Assembly (NCBI RefSeq): GCF_002080455.1
Contig: NZ_CP020555.1
Span: 3,712,001-3,776,000 of the forward strand
Length of the DNA: 64,000 nt
Source of the DNA: Streptomyces sp. Sge12
GTDB lineage: Bacteria; Actinomycetota; Actinomycetes; Streptomycetales; Streptomycetaceae
Reading direction: 5' to 3'
Positions 1 through 8,872 of this stretch are shown piece by piece. Every line of letters begins with the position of its first letter. Positions within the stretch are counted from its first letter, which is position 1. Made by a program: the position numbers and the translations under genes. Under the pieces are notes generated by a model. The model did no database searches and was not told the DNA's origin. It saw only the letters and a program-made list of their open reading frames with translations.

Positions 1-252
1 GCAGCCCGCGCGGTGGTCTTCGCCCAGGCGAGCGCCCTGGTGGCGGCGCTGGTCGCGGGCATGTACGGCGGCGTGGGCGTCTTCCTGCTGACCGACGCCC
101 TCGACGTCCCGGCCCGCCGCGACCAGGCCTGGTACGCCGGCTTCTCGGTCCTGGCGGGCGTGGCGGTCATTGGCGCGGCCCTCTTCCTGGAGCACGTCCT
201 CAAGCTCCCCGAGGACGACGAAACCCCGGAAGCCCCGGCCGCCCACGCCTGA
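1..252 (+). CDS. DUF3180 family membrane protein, C-terminal part
   Basis: The frame is open from the first base of the window, so the gene begins outside it; the GTG at 13 is internal. About 83 residues are visible. They contain two hydrophobic segments (roughly residues 8-30 and 42-62) and an acidic, Ala/Pro-rich tail. The segment reading AARAVVFAQASALVAALVAG resembles the second half of DUF3180 proteins as I recall them. In Streptomyces these small inner-membrane proteins lie beside the folate genes folP-folB-folK. That would agree with folE nearby on the opposite strand. No function is known for the family. Family assignment is by recollection of the sequence. Confidence 0.7.
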   Translation, partial: AARAVVFAQASALVAALVAGMYGGVGVFLLTDALDVPARRDQAWYAGFSVLAGVAVIGAALFLEHVLKLPEDDETPEAPAAHA

Positions 253-253
253 C

Positions 254-276
254 GGCCCCGGCCCCGGTCCGGGGCC
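254..276. terminator. Convergent hairpin between DUF3180 gene and folE-linked gene
   Basis: The self-complementary run GGCCCCGG-T-CCGGGGCC (260-276), preceded by another GGCCCCGG at 254, fills the 31 bases between two convergent stop codons (252 and 284). It can fold in either strand. There is no U-tract, as is usual for Streptomyces. Confidence 0.5.
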
Positions 277-283
277 ACGGATC

Positions 284-661
284 CTACGCGGGGTGGACGT
301 GCCCGATCCACTCCCACAGCCTGCGGCCGCCCGGCCCCTTGTCCTCCCAGTCGCAGAACTGGAGATCCGCGAGAGCCCCGTCGACCGCGAAGAGGGAGAC
401 CTCGCCGTCGTAGCCGCCGCCGGCGTCGCACAGGGAGCCCCCGGCCACGACGGCCGTGCGGGTGTCCGTCGGCACCGCCGCCACGGCCTCCGTGTCCACC
501 CGCAGGTACACGCACGGACATGCGCAGTCGCTCGCATGCATCGCCGTGTGCGGGATCTGGCGCCGGAAACCCCGTGCCGCTTCGGACTCCCCGGCCAGCA
601 GCAGCTCGAGCGTCCGCCGTACGTCCTCGCTCAGGGGTGCCCAGTCGTCCGGGCCGGGCAC
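284..661 (-). CDS. Hypothetical protein translationally coupled to folE
   Basis: A 125-residue protein with a GTG start at 661, only 4 bases after the folE stop codon, so it is probably translated from the folE transcript. I do not recognise the family. There is no signal peptide or membrane segment. A cysteine cluster (ASDCACPCVYL, about residues 43-53) could bind metal or form disulfides. The rest is Gly- and acid-rich and ends with several Trp (CDWEDKGPGGRRLWEWIGHVH). The tight coupling to GTP cyclohydrolase suggests a role connected with pterin metabolism, but that is inference from position only. Confidence 0.65.
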   Translation of the reverse strand: MPGPDDWAPLSEDVRRTLELLLAGESEAARGFRRQIPHTAMHASDCACPCVYLRVDTEAVAAVPTDTRTAVVAGGSLCDAGGGYDGEVSLFAVDGALADLQFCDWEDKGPGGRRLWEWIGHVHPA

Positions 662-665
662 GGGC

Positions 666-1274
666 TCAGCGAGCCATGATCAGGCTCATGGCCTCGTTGC
701 GGGTGGCGGGGTCGCGGAGCTGGCCGCGGACGGCCGAGGTGATCGTCTTCGCGCCCGGCTTGCGGACCCCGCGCATCGTCATGCACATGTGCTCGCACTC
801 GATGACCACGATGGCCCCGCGCGGCTCCAGGATCTCCATCAGGGAGTCCGCTATCTGCGTGGTCAGCCGCTCCTGCACCTGCGGGCGGCGGGCGAACACG
901 TCCACGAGGCGGGCCAGCTTCGACAGGCCGGTGATCTTGCCGTCGGTGGACGGGATGTAGCCGACGTGGGCCACGCCGTGGAAGGGGACCAGATGGTGTT
1001 CACACGAACTCATGACCTCGATGTCCTTCACCAGGACCATCTCGTCGTGACCCAGGTCGAACGTCGTGGTCAGGACCTCTTCGGGCGTCTGGTAGAGCCC
1101 GGCGAATATCTCCTTGTACGCCCGCGCCACGCGCGCCGGGGTCTCCAGCAGTCCCTCGCGGTCCGGATCCTCGCCGACCGCGATGAGCAGCTCACGGACC
1201 GCCGCCTCGGCGCGCTTCTCGTCGAACACGCCGATCGTGCCCTCGTCGCCGGTCAGGGTCACTGGGTCCGTCAT
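666..1274 (-). CDS. folE: GTP cyclohydrolase I
   Basis: Converts GTP to 7,8-dihydroneopterin triphosphate, the first step of tetrahydrofolate synthesis. The chosen ATG at 1274 follows a GAGGAA ribosome site and gives 202 residues; an upstream in-frame start at 1319 has no such site. Zinc ligands are visible as C91 and H94 in SSCEHHLVPFHG and C164 in ECEHMCMT, the pattern of type IA enzymes. The C-terminal GCHI core is complete. It lies downstream of ftsH but is separated from it by a strong terminator hairpin (1334-1369), so it may have its own promoter in the 1275-1330 interval. A small gene is coupled downstream. Confidence 0.96.
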   Translation of the reverse strand: MTDPVTLTGDEGTIGVFDEKRAEAAVRELLIAVGEDPDREGLLETPARVARAYKEIFAGLYQTPEEVLTTTFDLGHDEMVLVKDIEVMSSCEHHLVPFHGVAHVGYIPSTDGKITGLSKLARLVDVFARRPQVQERLTTQIADSLMEILEPRGAIVVIECEHMCMTMRGVRKPGAKTITSAVRGQLRDPATRNEAMSLIMAR

Positions 1275-1333
1275 TGATTCCTCGTTCCTGTGTGCCTGTG
1301 CACTCGCACTCGCGGGCACATAAAAATGAAAGT

Positions 1334-1369
1334 GCCGCGCCCCCCAGGCTAGAACCTGGGGGGCGCGGC
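1334..1369 (-). terminator. Intrinsic terminator of ftsH
   Basis: A perfect 15-bp stem (1334-1348 with 1355-1369), loop of 6. On the minus strand the stem is followed by ACTTTCATTTTTATG, an unusually T-rich tract for this genome. It lies just after the ftsH stop (1398) and before folE. Confidence 0.85.
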
Positions 1370-1397
1370 TTCCATTCCGGGTGGACGGGCTCGCGGA

Positions 1398-3413
1398 CTA
1401 GTCCGTGAGCTCCTCCGGCGAGGCCTCGGGGGCCTTCTCCACCGACACGGCGGACGTGCCGTTCGCCGAGTTCGTCAGCTGGAGCTCCTTGGGAGAGAGC
1501 ACCGGCGGGCGGGTGGAGGGGGTGCGGCGGGAGGAGCCGGTCCACGCGGGGCGGGCCGGACGCTTCACGATCGTCGAGAAGATCTCGGCGATCTGCTCCT
1601 TGTTCAGCGTCTCCTTCTCCAGCAGCGCGAGGACCAGGTTGTCGAGAACGTCACGGTTCTCGACGAGGATCTCCCAGGCCTCGTTGTGCGCGGTCTCGAT
1701 GAGCTTCTTGACCTCTTCGTCGACCAGCGCCGCGACCTCTTCCGAGTAGTCCCGCGGGTGCGACATCTCGCGGCCCAGGAACGGCTCGGTGTTGTCGCCG
1801 CCGAACTTGATCGCTCCGAGGCGCTCGGTCATGCCGTACTGCGTGACCATGGCCCGTGCCGTGGCGGTGGCCTTCTCGATGTCGTTCGCCGCACCGGTGG
1901 TCGGGTCGTGGAAGACCAGCTCCTCGGCCGCGCGCCCGCCCAGCATGTACGCCAGCTGGTCGAGCATCTCGTTGCGCGTGGTCGAGTACTTGTCCTCGTC
2001 GGGCAGGACCATGGTGTAACCCAGGGCCCGGCCGCGGGACAGGATCGTGATCTTGTGGACCGGGTCGGAGTTCGGGGAGGCCGCCGCGACCAGGGCGTGT
2101 CCGCCCTCGTGGTACGCGGTGATCTTCTTTTCCCGGTCCGACATGATCCGGGTCCGCTTCTGCGGGCCCGCCACGACGCGGTCGATGGCCTCGTCCAGCG
2201 AGTGGTTGTCGATCAGCTTCTTGTCCGAGCGGGCCGTGAGCAGCGCGGCCTCGTTCAGGACGTTGGAGAGATCGGCACCGGTGAAGCCGGGCGTGCGACG
2301 GGCGACCGCGCCCAGGTCGACGTCCGGGGCGACCGGCTTGCCCTTCTGGTGGACCTTGAGGATCTCCAGACGGCCCTGCATGTCCGGACGGTCGACCGCG
2401 ATCTGACGGTCGAAGCGGCCGGGGCGCAGGAGGGCCGGGTCGAGGATGTCCGGGCGGTTCGTGGCGGCGATCAGGATGACGCCGCCCTTCACGTCGAATC
2501 CGTCCATCTCGACGAGCAGCTGGTTGAGGGTCTGCTCGCGCTCGTCGTGACCGCCGCCGAGGCCGGCACCGCGGTGCCGGCCGACGGCGTCGATCTCGTC
2601 GACGAAGACGATCGCCGGCGCGTTGGCCTTGGCCTGCTCGAACAGGTCGCGGACACGCGAGGCACCGACACCGACGAACATCTCGACGAAGTCGGAACCG
2701 GAGATCGAGTAGAAGGGGACACCGGCCTCGCCCGCGACGGCACGCGCGAGCAGGGTCTTACCGGTGCCGGGCGGGCCGTAGAGCAGCACACCCTTGGGGA
2801 TCTTGGCGCCGACGGCCTGGAACTTCGCCGGCTCCTGGAGGAACTCCTTGATCTCGTGGAGTTCCTCGACGGCCTCGTCCGAGCCCGCGACATCGGCGAA
2901 CGTCGTCTTCGGGGTGTCCTTGGTGATGAGCTTGGCCTTGGACTTCCCGAAGTTCATGACCCGGGAGCCGCCACCCTGCATCTGGTTCATCAGGAACAGG
3001 AAGACAACGACGATGAGGACGAAGGGCAGGAGAGAGAGCAGCACGCTCAGGAACGGGCTGGTCTTGTCCGGCGCGACCTTGTAGCCGTCGGGGATCTGGC
3101 CGGCTTCGTACTTCTTCTGGAGATTGTCCGCGAGCTGAACGCCCTGGTCTCCGATGTAGTTGGCCTGGAACTTGGTGCCGGAGTTGTCGCCGAGCTTCTG
3201 GTCCTTCTTCAGCTCGACCTTGATCATCTGGCTGTCGCCGGTGGTGAGCTCGGCGCTCTGCACCTGGCCGCTGTTGATCGCCTTGATGACCTCGCTGGTG
3301 TCCACCGTCTTGTAGCCGCCGCCGGAGCCGACGACATTCATCAACACGACCACGGCGAGGACGGCCAGCACGATCCACATGACCGGCCCACGGAAGTATC
3401 GCTTCACGTCCAT
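1398..3413 (-). CDS. ftsH: ATP-dependent zinc metalloprotease FtsH
   Basis: A 671-residue membrane-anchored AAA+ protease that degrades misfolded membrane proteins and selected regulators. Order of parts: an N-terminal membrane helix (about residues 10-30), an extracytoplasmic domain, a second helix (about 120-140), then the AAA+ module with Walker A GPPGTGKT (about 210) and Walker B IVFVDEIDAVG. The M41 peptidase domain has the zinc motif HEGGH (about 433). The C-terminal tail, rich in Pro, Ser and Thr, is poorly conserved. The ATG at 3413 is the natural start. The nearest good Shine-Dalgarno sequence is separated from it by a palindrome (see 3420-3446). hpt lies upstream in the same direction. 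Confidence 0.97.
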   Translation of the reverse strand: MDVKRYFRGPVMWIVLAVLAVVVLMNVVGSGGGYKTVDTSEVIKAINSGQVQSAELTTGDSQMIKVELKKDQKLGDNSGTKFQANYIGDQGVQLADNLQKKYEAGQIPDGYKVAPDKTSPFLSVLLSLLPFVLIVVVFLFLMNQMQGGGSRVMNFGKSKAKLITKDTPKTTFADVAGSDEAVEELHEIKEFLQEPAKFQAVGAKIPKGVLLYGPPGTGKTLLARAVAGEAGVPFYSISGSDFVEMFVGVGASRVRDLFEQAKANAPAIVFVDEIDAVGRHRGAGLGGGHDEREQTLNQLLVEMDGFDVKGGVILIAATNRPDILDPALLRPGRFDRQIAVDRPDMQGRLEILKVHQKGKPVAPDVDLGAVARRTPGFTGADLSNVLNEAALLTARSDKKLIDNHSLDEAIDRVVAGPQKRTRIMSDREKKITAYHEGGHALVAAASPNSDPVHKITILSRGRALGYTMVLPDEDKYSTTRNEMLDQLAYMLGGRAAEELVFHDPTTGAANDIEKATATARAMVTQYGMTERLGAIKFGGDNTEPFLGREMSHPRDYSEEVAALVDEEVKKLIETAHNEAWEILVENRDVLDNLVLALLEKETLNKEQIAEIFSTIVKRPARPAWTGSSRRTPSTRPPVLSPKELQLTNSANGTSAVSVEKAPEASPEELTD

Positions 3414-3419
3414 CCATAC

Positions 3420-3446
3420 GGGGCGCCAGGCGCCCCGTCCCTCCTG
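3420..3446 (-). promoter_or_regulatory. Shine-Dalgarno and palindrome in the ftsH leader
   Basis: On the minus strand AGGAGGG (3440-3446) is followed by AC and then the palindrome GGGGCGCCTGGCGCCCC (3420-3436). GTATGG and the ftsH ATG come next. The palindrome can fold as a 7-bp stem with a 3-base loop. Folded, it would leave 8 bases between the Shine-Dalgarno and the start codon; unfolded, the gap is 25, too long for normal initiation. Confidence 0.5.
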
Positions 3447-3617
3447 CCCGTAGGTAAATGCTGCTGTGAGTAAAGACTGTTCTTCGGAATGTACCCCTGT
3501 ATTGTCACCCGCGGCCTCATGGGACGGCTGACAGACCCGCCTTCCCCTGCTCCAACGGCGGGAATCGCCCCCAGGTTCCCCGCAGGACTGCCGGGGTTCC
3601 AGGGGACGGGAGCTGGA

Positions 3618-4178
3618 TCAGCCGCCGTAGACGTGCGGGGCGAGGGTGCCGACGAACGGCAGGTTGCGGTACTTCTCCGCGTAGTCGAGGCCGTAGCCCA
3701 CGACGAACTCGTTCGGGATGTCGAAGCCGACCCACTTCACGTCGATCGCGACCTTCGCCGCCTCGGGCTTGCGCAGCAGGGTGACGACCTCCAGGGAGGC
3801 CGGCTGGCGCGAGCCCAGGTTCGACAGCAGCCAGGACAGCGTCAGGCCCGAGTCGATGATGTCCTCGACGATCAGGACGTGCTTGTCCTTGATGTCGGTG
3901 TCCAGGTCCTTGAGGATCCGCACCACGCCGGAGGACTGGGTCCCGGCGCCGTACGAGGACACCGCCATCCAGTCCATGGTGAGGGGGGTGGACAAGGCAC
4001 GCGCCAGGTCCGCCATCACCATCACCGCGCCCTTGAGCACACCGACGATGAGCAGGTCCTTGCCCGCGTACTCCGCGTCGATCTTCGCGGCCAGCTCGGC
4101 CAGCTTCGCGTCGATCTCTTCCTTGGTGATGAGCACCGACTGGAGGTCGCTGCCCATGTCCTTCTCGTCCACCCGCAT
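3618..4178 (-). CDS. hpt: Hypoxanthine phosphoribosyltransferase
   Basis: Salvages hypoxanthine and guanine to IMP and GMP using PRPP. It has 186 residues from the ATG at 4178 (MRVDEKDMGSD); a second ATG at 4157 is possible. The PRPP-binding loop HVLIVEDIIDSGLTLSWL (about residues 100-117) holds the two acidic residues and DSG typical of type I phosphoribosyltransferases. The early LKGAVMVMADL matches the pyrophosphate loop. It lies 65 bases downstream of tilS and upstream of ftsH, the conserved tilS-hpt-ftsH order of many Gram-positive bacteria, so the three may be partly co-transcribed. Confidence 0.95.
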   Translation of the reverse strand: MRVDEKDMGSDLQSVLITKEEIDAKLAELAAKIDAEYAGKDLLIVGVLKGAVMVMADLARALSTPLTMDWMAVSSYGAGTQSSGVVRILKDLDTDIKDKHVLIVEDIIDSGLTLSWLLSNLGSRQPASLEVVTLLRKPEAAKVAIDVKWVGFDIPNEFVVGYGLDYAEKYRNLPFVGTLAPHVYGG

Positions 4179-4243
4179 CACTTTCGTTGTCGGCCGGGGC
4201 TCCGGGGGCGACCCCGGAGGACTCAGCCGTGTTTCAGCACCAA

Positions 4244-5305
4244 TCAGCCCTGCCGAATGACAAGTCTGCCACCCTGCCGCTGGGCCTCGACCCGGCCGGG
4301 CAGGTTGATGGCGCCCTGACCGCGCCATCCGGTGATGAGGCGGTCGACTTCTTCGATGTGGCGGGCGAAGAGGGAGCCCGCGGGAGACCCGGCGGCGACC
4401 ACGGCCCTGCGCAGCACACGGCGCCGGACGGCCGGGGGCAGGGCGTAGAGCTTGGCGCACTCCAGGCGCCCGTCGGCGTCGCGCACGCCGGTCTCCGCCT
4501 CGGCGGCCCAGGCGTCCAGGGCGTCGGCGTCGTCCCGGGAGAGCTGCGCGGTGCGGGCGAGTGCCTCGACGACTCCCTTGCCGAGCGCCTTCTCGAGGGC
4601 GGGCAGTCCCTCGTGGCGCAGCCGGGAGCGGGTGTAGGCGGGGTCGATGTTGTGCGGGTCGTCCCAGACGGGGAGGGACTGGACCATGCAGGCCTTGCGG
4701 GCGGTCTGCCGGTCGATCTGGAGGAAGGGCCGGCGGTAGCGGTTGGTGCGGCCCGCGGTGCCGGGGCCGCCGGGGCCGCCGGAGACCTCGGGCATGCCGG
4801 AGAGCGAGCGGATGCCGGAGCCGCGGGCCAGGCCCAGCAGGACGGTTTCGGCTTGATCGTCCCGGGTGTGGCCGAGCAGTACGGCGGCTGCGCCGAGCCG
4901 GTCCGCGGCTTCGTCCAGGGCCCCGTAGCGGGCGTCGCGGGCGGCGGCCTCGGGTCCGCCGTCGCGGCCGACGCGCACGGCGACGGACTCCACCGGGTCG
5001 AGGCGGAGCGCGGTCATGCGGGTGACGACCTCGGCGGCGCGCAGGTCGGAGCCGGGCTGGAGGCCGTGGTCGACGGTGATGCCGCCGGCCCGGATGCCGA
5101 GTTTGGGGGCCTCGAAGGCGAGGGCCGAGGCGAGGGCCATGGAGTCGGCGCCGCCGGAGCAGGCGACGAGGACGAGCGGCAGGGAGCTCCCGGCGGTGCG
5201 GGGGGCGGGGGGAGCGCCCGGGTGATCGGTGAGGTCGGTGAGGACGTCGTGGAGTACGCGGCGGACCGCCAGGCGTATCGCCGCGACCGCAGGATGGGGA
5301 CCCAT
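4244..5305 (-). CDS. tilS: tRNA(Ile)-lysidine synthase TilS
   Basis: Modifies C34 of the CAU-anticodon isoleucine tRNA to lysidine, allowing AUA decoding. The ATG at 5305 (MGPHPAVAAIRLAVRR) gives 353 residues and follows AAGGG; a longer frame from 5404 has a composition unlike the family and no ribosome site. The ATP pyrophosphatase P-loop SGGADSM is at about residue 46. The motif LGHTRDDQAETVLLGLARGSG characteristic of TilS is also present. Actinobacterial enzymes are short and lack the C-terminal extension of E. coli TilS, as here. It is upstream of hpt. Confidence 0.95.
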   Translation of the reverse strand: MGPHPAVAAIRLAVRRVLHDVLTDLTDHPGAPPAPRTAGSSLPLVLVACSGGADSMALASALAFEAPKLGIRAGGITVDHGLQPGSDLRAAEVVTRMTALRLDPVESVAVRVGRDGGPEAAARDARYGALDEAADRLGAAAVLLGHTRDDQAETVLLGLARGSGIRSLSGMPEVSGGPGGPGTAGRTNRYRRPFLQIDRQTARKACMVQSLPVWDDPHNIDPAYTRSRLRHEGLPALEKALGKGVVEALARTAQLSRDDADALDAWAAEAETGVRDADGRLECAKLYALPPAVRRRVLRRAVVAAGSPAGSLFARHIEEVDRLITGWRGQGAINLPGRVEAQRQGGRLVIRQG

Positions 5306-5528
5306 GTCCGGTGCCCTTCGATGGAGTTCGGATGCCTCGGAGGCGTTGGGGTGGTGTGCTGGGTGCTGCTGCCCGGCTGCCCCCGCGGAACGGGAGGATG
5401 TCACTCAGAGTGCGTCGATGGTGACAGAACCGAGCCGTTCCCCGAGCATCGCACGCCCTTCCACGGCTCACGGTCCCTCGGACGGGTGACGCTGCTTCCC
5501 CCAGTGAGACATGTTTACGCCCCCTGTG

Positions 5529-6671
5529 TCACTCCGCTTCGCTCTGTTCGCTCCCCTTGCTGTGCACCCGGGCGACCCAGTCGGCGGGCCTGGCGATCTC
5601 CGCCTTGGTCGGCAGAGTGTTCGGGGAGGTCCACACCCGGTTGAAGCCGTCCATGCCGACCTGGCCGACGACGGCGCGCACGAACCGCTCGCCGTCGCGG
5701 TACTGGCGCAGCTTGGCGTCGAGGCCCAGCAGCTTGCGCAGGGCGGAGTCGAGCCGGCCGGCGCCGCTGGCCCTGCGCTGCTGGAACTTCTCGCGGATCT
5801 CGGCGACCGAGGGCACCACCTGGGGGCCGACCCCGTCCATGACGAAGTCGGCGTGGCCCTCCAGCAGGGACATGACGGCGGTGAGCCGGGCCAGGATCTC
5901 GCGCTGCTCGGGCGTCTGCACGAGCTCGACGAAGGAGCGGCCCTCGTCCCCGCTCTCGGCGTCCGGGCGGGCGCCGGCGAAGGACTGGGCGGCCTCACGG
6001 ATGCGCTCCAGGACGGTGCCGGGGTCCACGTCGGTGGCGCCCAGGAACGTCTGGATTTCGCCTTCGAGGTGGGCGCGCAGCCACGGGACAGCCGTGAACT
6101 GTGTACGGTGCGTCTCCTCGTGCAGGCACACCCACAGCCGGAAGTCGTGCGGGTCCACCTCCAGCTCGCGCTCGACGTGCACGATGTTGGGCGCGACCAG
6201 CAGCAGCCGGCCGCCCGCGGCCGAGGCCGGCAGGTCGCGGGAGACCGGCGCGAAGGTCTCGTACTGGCCCAGGACCCGGGAGGCCAGGAAGCTGAGCAGC
6301 ATGCCCAGCTCGACGCCGGTGACCTTGCCGCCGACCGCGCCGAGGACGGCTCCGCCGGGGGCGCCCGCGCGGCGTTCCTGCATCTTGCCGAGGAGCGGCT
6401 GGAGCAGCTCGCGGAAGCCCGCGACGTTGGCCTTGACCCAGCCGGCCCGGTCGACCACCAGGACGGGCGTATCGGGGACGGCCGTCCCCTCCGGGATCAT
6501 CCGGGTGAACTCGCGCACGTGCCGTTCCGAGGTCCTGGCGTGCCTGCGCAGCTCCGCCACGACGGCCCGCGCCTCGTCCCGGGTGACCTCCGGGCCGGGT
6601 CGTACCAGCCGGGTCGCGGTCGCCACCGCGAGGTTCCAGTCGACCATCTCCGCACCACCGATGCTCGTCAT
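5529..6671 (-). CDS. Zincin-type metalloprotease (DUF2342 / F420-associated family)
   Basis: A 380-residue protein carrying the zinc-binding motif HEETHRTQF near residue 183, with a downstream LEGHADFVMD region that could supply a third ligand. This is the actinobacterial DUF2342 family (Zincin_2), sometimes labelled coenzyme F420 biosynthesis-associated. No signal peptide or clear membrane helix is seen, so it is probably cytoplasmic. Substrate unknown. The order dacB, this gene, tilS, hpt, ftsH is conserved in Streptomyces as I recall it. The ATG at 6671 has a weak ribosome site; the ATG at M9 is an alternative. Confidence 0.9.
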   Translation of the reverse strand: MTSIGGAEMVDWNLAVATATRLVRPGPEVTRDEARAVVAELRRHARTSERHVREFTRMIPEGTAVPDTPVLVVDRAGWVKANVAGFRELLQPLLGKMQERRAGAPGGAVLGAVGGKVTGVELGMLLSFLASRVLGQYETFAPVSRDLPASAAGGRLLLVAPNIVHVERELEVDPHDFRLWVCLHEETHRTQFTAVPWLRAHLEGEIQTFLGATDVDPGTVLERIREAAQSFAGARPDAESGDEGRSFVELVQTPEQREILARLTAVMSLLEGHADFVMDGVGPQVVPSVAEIREKFQQRRASGAGRLDSALRKLLGLDAKLRQYRDGERFVRAVVGQVGMDGFNRVWTSPNTLPTKAEIARPADWVARVHSKGSEQSEAE

Positions 6672-6709
6672 GCGTCAACCGTACGTGGACCGGCCCTCTT
6701 GCGGACCCC

Positions 6710-8158
6710 CTAGGAGGCGGTCGCGACGGCGGCGGCCAGCTTGTCGAGGGCCTTCTCGGCGCCCTCGGCGCCGGGGCTGTTCGCCGTCAGGAAGGCGAAG
6801 GCGAGCAGTCGGCCGGAGGGGTCGACCACGGTGCCGGCGAGGGAGTTGACCCCGGTCAGGGTGCCGGTCTTGGCCCGGAGCAGTCCGGCGGCCGGTGAGC
6901 TGCCGGCGTTGCGGGCCTTCAGGGTTCCGGTGAATCCGGCGACGGGCAGTCCGGTGAGGACCGGCCGCAGCTCGGGGCGCTGCGGGTCGGCGGCCTTGGC
7001 GAGGAGCCCGGTGAGCAGGCCGGCGCTGACCTTGTCGGCGCGGCCCAGGCCGCTGCCGTCGGCGAAGCGGGAGCCGGCGGTGTCGACGCCGAGGGCGGTG
7101 AGCCGGTCGGTGACGGCCTTCTCGGCGCCCTCGAAGCTCGCGGGGCGGCCGGAGGCGAGGGCGGTCTGCCGGGCGAGGGCCTCGGCGATGTCGTTGTCGC
7201 TGTTGGTGAGCATCCGCTCGACCAGGCCGGCGATCGGGGTGGACAGGGTGACGGCCAGCGGCTGGACGCCGGTGGCGGCCTTGGCCCGGGCCGGTTCGCC
7301 GGTGACCGTGATGCCGCGGTCGGCCAGCAGGGTGCGGAAGGTGCGTGCGGCGTCCCGGGAGGGGTCCTCGGCCCGGTCCACGGGCCCGGAGGTGGAGTCG
7401 TCGGGGCGGCCCTCGTCGGCCGCCAGGGCGGTCACCGGAGCGATGTTGGGGTTGACGCCGATCGGGTGGCGGACGGGGCCGGTGTAGAGGCTGTCGTCGT
7501 ATCCGAGGGTCACCGTGTCGGTGCCGGCCGCCTTGAGGGCCTGCGCGGTGTCGGCGGCGAGGGCGACGAGGCTGCCGCCGGATCCCGCGGGGCTCTTCTT
7601 CTTCGCGGTGAGCGAGGGGTCGCCGCCGCCGACGAGGACGATCTGCCCCGGGGCGGCGCCGGGGGCGACCGTGGTCCTGATCCGGTGCTCGGGCCCGAGG
7701 GCGGCCAGCACGGCCGCGGCGGTGACGATCTTGACGGTGGAGGCGGGGGTCATGGCGTCCCGCGCCCCGGACTCGTAGAGGACCTGCCCGGTGGCCGTGT
7801 CGACCACGGACGCGGTACGGACGGTGCCGAGCGCCGGATCGGCGAGCAGCGGCTTCAGCGCGGCGGCCAGGCCCCCGGCGGAGGCGGGTGCGGCGGGCGC
7901 CGACTGTGCGCGCGGGACCCCGGGGCCGATTCCGCCGAGCACCCCGGGGGCGCTGGGCGCGGCCTGCGGCAGGCGCCCGGAACCGGGTCCGTCGCCGTGA
8001 TCTGCGCCACCCGTACGGCCCCAGGAGGCGGCGCTGTCCCGCTCGGCCTTACGCTGGCCGGAGTCCCAAGGACCGGCGGCGGCCACCGCTGCCACCGACA
8101 GGGCCAGGCCGGCGACGGCCGAACCCGCGATGAGCTGCCACGTCTTGTCCAATGGCAC
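6710..8158 (-). CDS. dacB: D-alanyl-D-alanine carboxypeptidase / endopeptidase (PBP4, S13)
   Basis: A low-molecular-mass penicillin-binding protein acting outside the membrane on peptidoglycan peptides. The three active-site motifs are visible: SxxK as STVK in PASTVKIVTAA, SxN as SDN in MLTNSDNDIAEAL, and KTG in RAKTGTLTG. An N-terminal hydrophobic stretch after DKTWQLIAG acts as signal or anchor. The GTG at 8158 is preferred because AAAGGGG lies 10 bases upstream. Starts further up (ATG at 8188, GTG at 8203) lack a ribosome site. It is divergent from ppa. Confidence 0.92.
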   Translation of the reverse strand: MPLDKTWQLIAGSAVAGLALSVAAVAAAGPWDSGQRKAERDSAASWGRTGGADHGDGPGSGRLPQAAPSAPGVLGGIGPGVPRAQSAPAAPASAGGLAAALKPLLADPALGTVRTASVVDTATGQVLYESGARDAMTPASTVKIVTAAAVLAALGPEHRIRTTVAPGAAPGQIVLVGGGDPSLTAKKKSPAGSGGSLVALAADTAQALKAAGTDTVTLGYDDSLYTGPVRHPIGVNPNIAPVTALAADEGRPDDSTSGPVDRAEDPSRDAARTFRTLLADRGITVTGEPARAKAATGVQPLAVTLSTPIAGLVERMLTNSDNDIAEALARQTALASGRPASFEGAEKAVTDRLTALGVDTAGSRFADGSGLGRADKVSAGLLTGLLAKAADPQRPELRPVLTGLPVAGFTGTLKARNAGSSPAAGLLRAKTGTLTGVNSLAGTVVDPSGRLLAFAFLTANSPGAEGAEKALDKLAAAVATAS

Positions 8159-8321
8159 CTCGGACCAGCCCCTTTCGCGATCACACATATGCGTGAGGGA
8201 CACTTAACCACTGCGTCTTGCCGCGAGCATGGCACCCCACCCGGCAGGGCTGGGCCGGACGCGCACGCGGTGCAATCAACGCAGTCTCGAAGCAATGCAG
8301 CTGATCATGGAGGAGCAGGAC

Positions 8322-8816
8322 GTGGAGTTCGACGTCACCATCGAGATCCCCAAGGGTTCGCGGAACAAGTACGAGGTGGACCACGAGACCGGCCGGATCC
8401 GTCTGGACCGTCGCCTCTTCACCTCGACCAGCTACCCGGCCGACTACGGCTTCGTCGAGAACACCCTCGGCGAGGACGGCGACCCGCTGGACGCGCTGGT
8501 CATCCTTGACGAGCCGACCTTCCCGGGCTGCCTGATCAAGTGCCGCGCCATCGGCATGTTCCGCATGACGGACGAGGCGGGCGGCGACGACAAGCTGCTC
8601 TGCGTGCCGGCCTCCGACCCGCGTGTCGAGCACCTGCGCGACATCCACCACGTCTCCGAGTTCGACCGCCTGGAGATCCAGCACTTCTTCGAGGTCTACA
8701 AGGACCTGGAGCCGGGCAAGTCGGTCGAGGGCGCGAACTGGGTCGGCCGCACCGAGGCCGAGGCCGAGATCGAGGCCTCGTACAAGCGCCTGGAGGCGCA
8801 GGGCGGCCACCACTGA
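8322..8816 (+). CDS. ppa: Inorganic pyrophosphatase
   Basis: Hydrolyses pyrophosphate to drive biosynthetic reactions. It has 164 residues from the GTG at 8322 (VEFDVTIEIPKGSRNKYEVD), chosen because GGAGGAG lies just upstream and because family members begin here. Longer in-frame starts (8229, 8307) would add an uncharacteristic leader. The type I signature DGDPLDALV, which binds metal, and the conserved YPADYGF and KDLEPGKSVEG segments are all present. A separate H+-translocating pyrophosphatase is encoded at 46.7-49.1 kb, so the strain has both soluble and membrane forms. Confidence 0.96.
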   Translation: MEFDVTIEIPKGSRNKYEVDHETGRIRLDRRLFTSTSYPADYGFVENTLGEDGDPLDALVILDEPTFPGCLIKCRAIGMFRMTDEAGGDDKLLCVPASDPRVEHLRDIHHVSEFDRLEIQHFFEVYKDLEPGKSVEGANWVGRTEAEAEIEASYKRLEAQGGHH

Positions 8817-8872
8817 GCTCGCGCTCGGCGGTAGCGGGCCGGGGGACTCCCCCGCGCCCCTGATGACATGGC

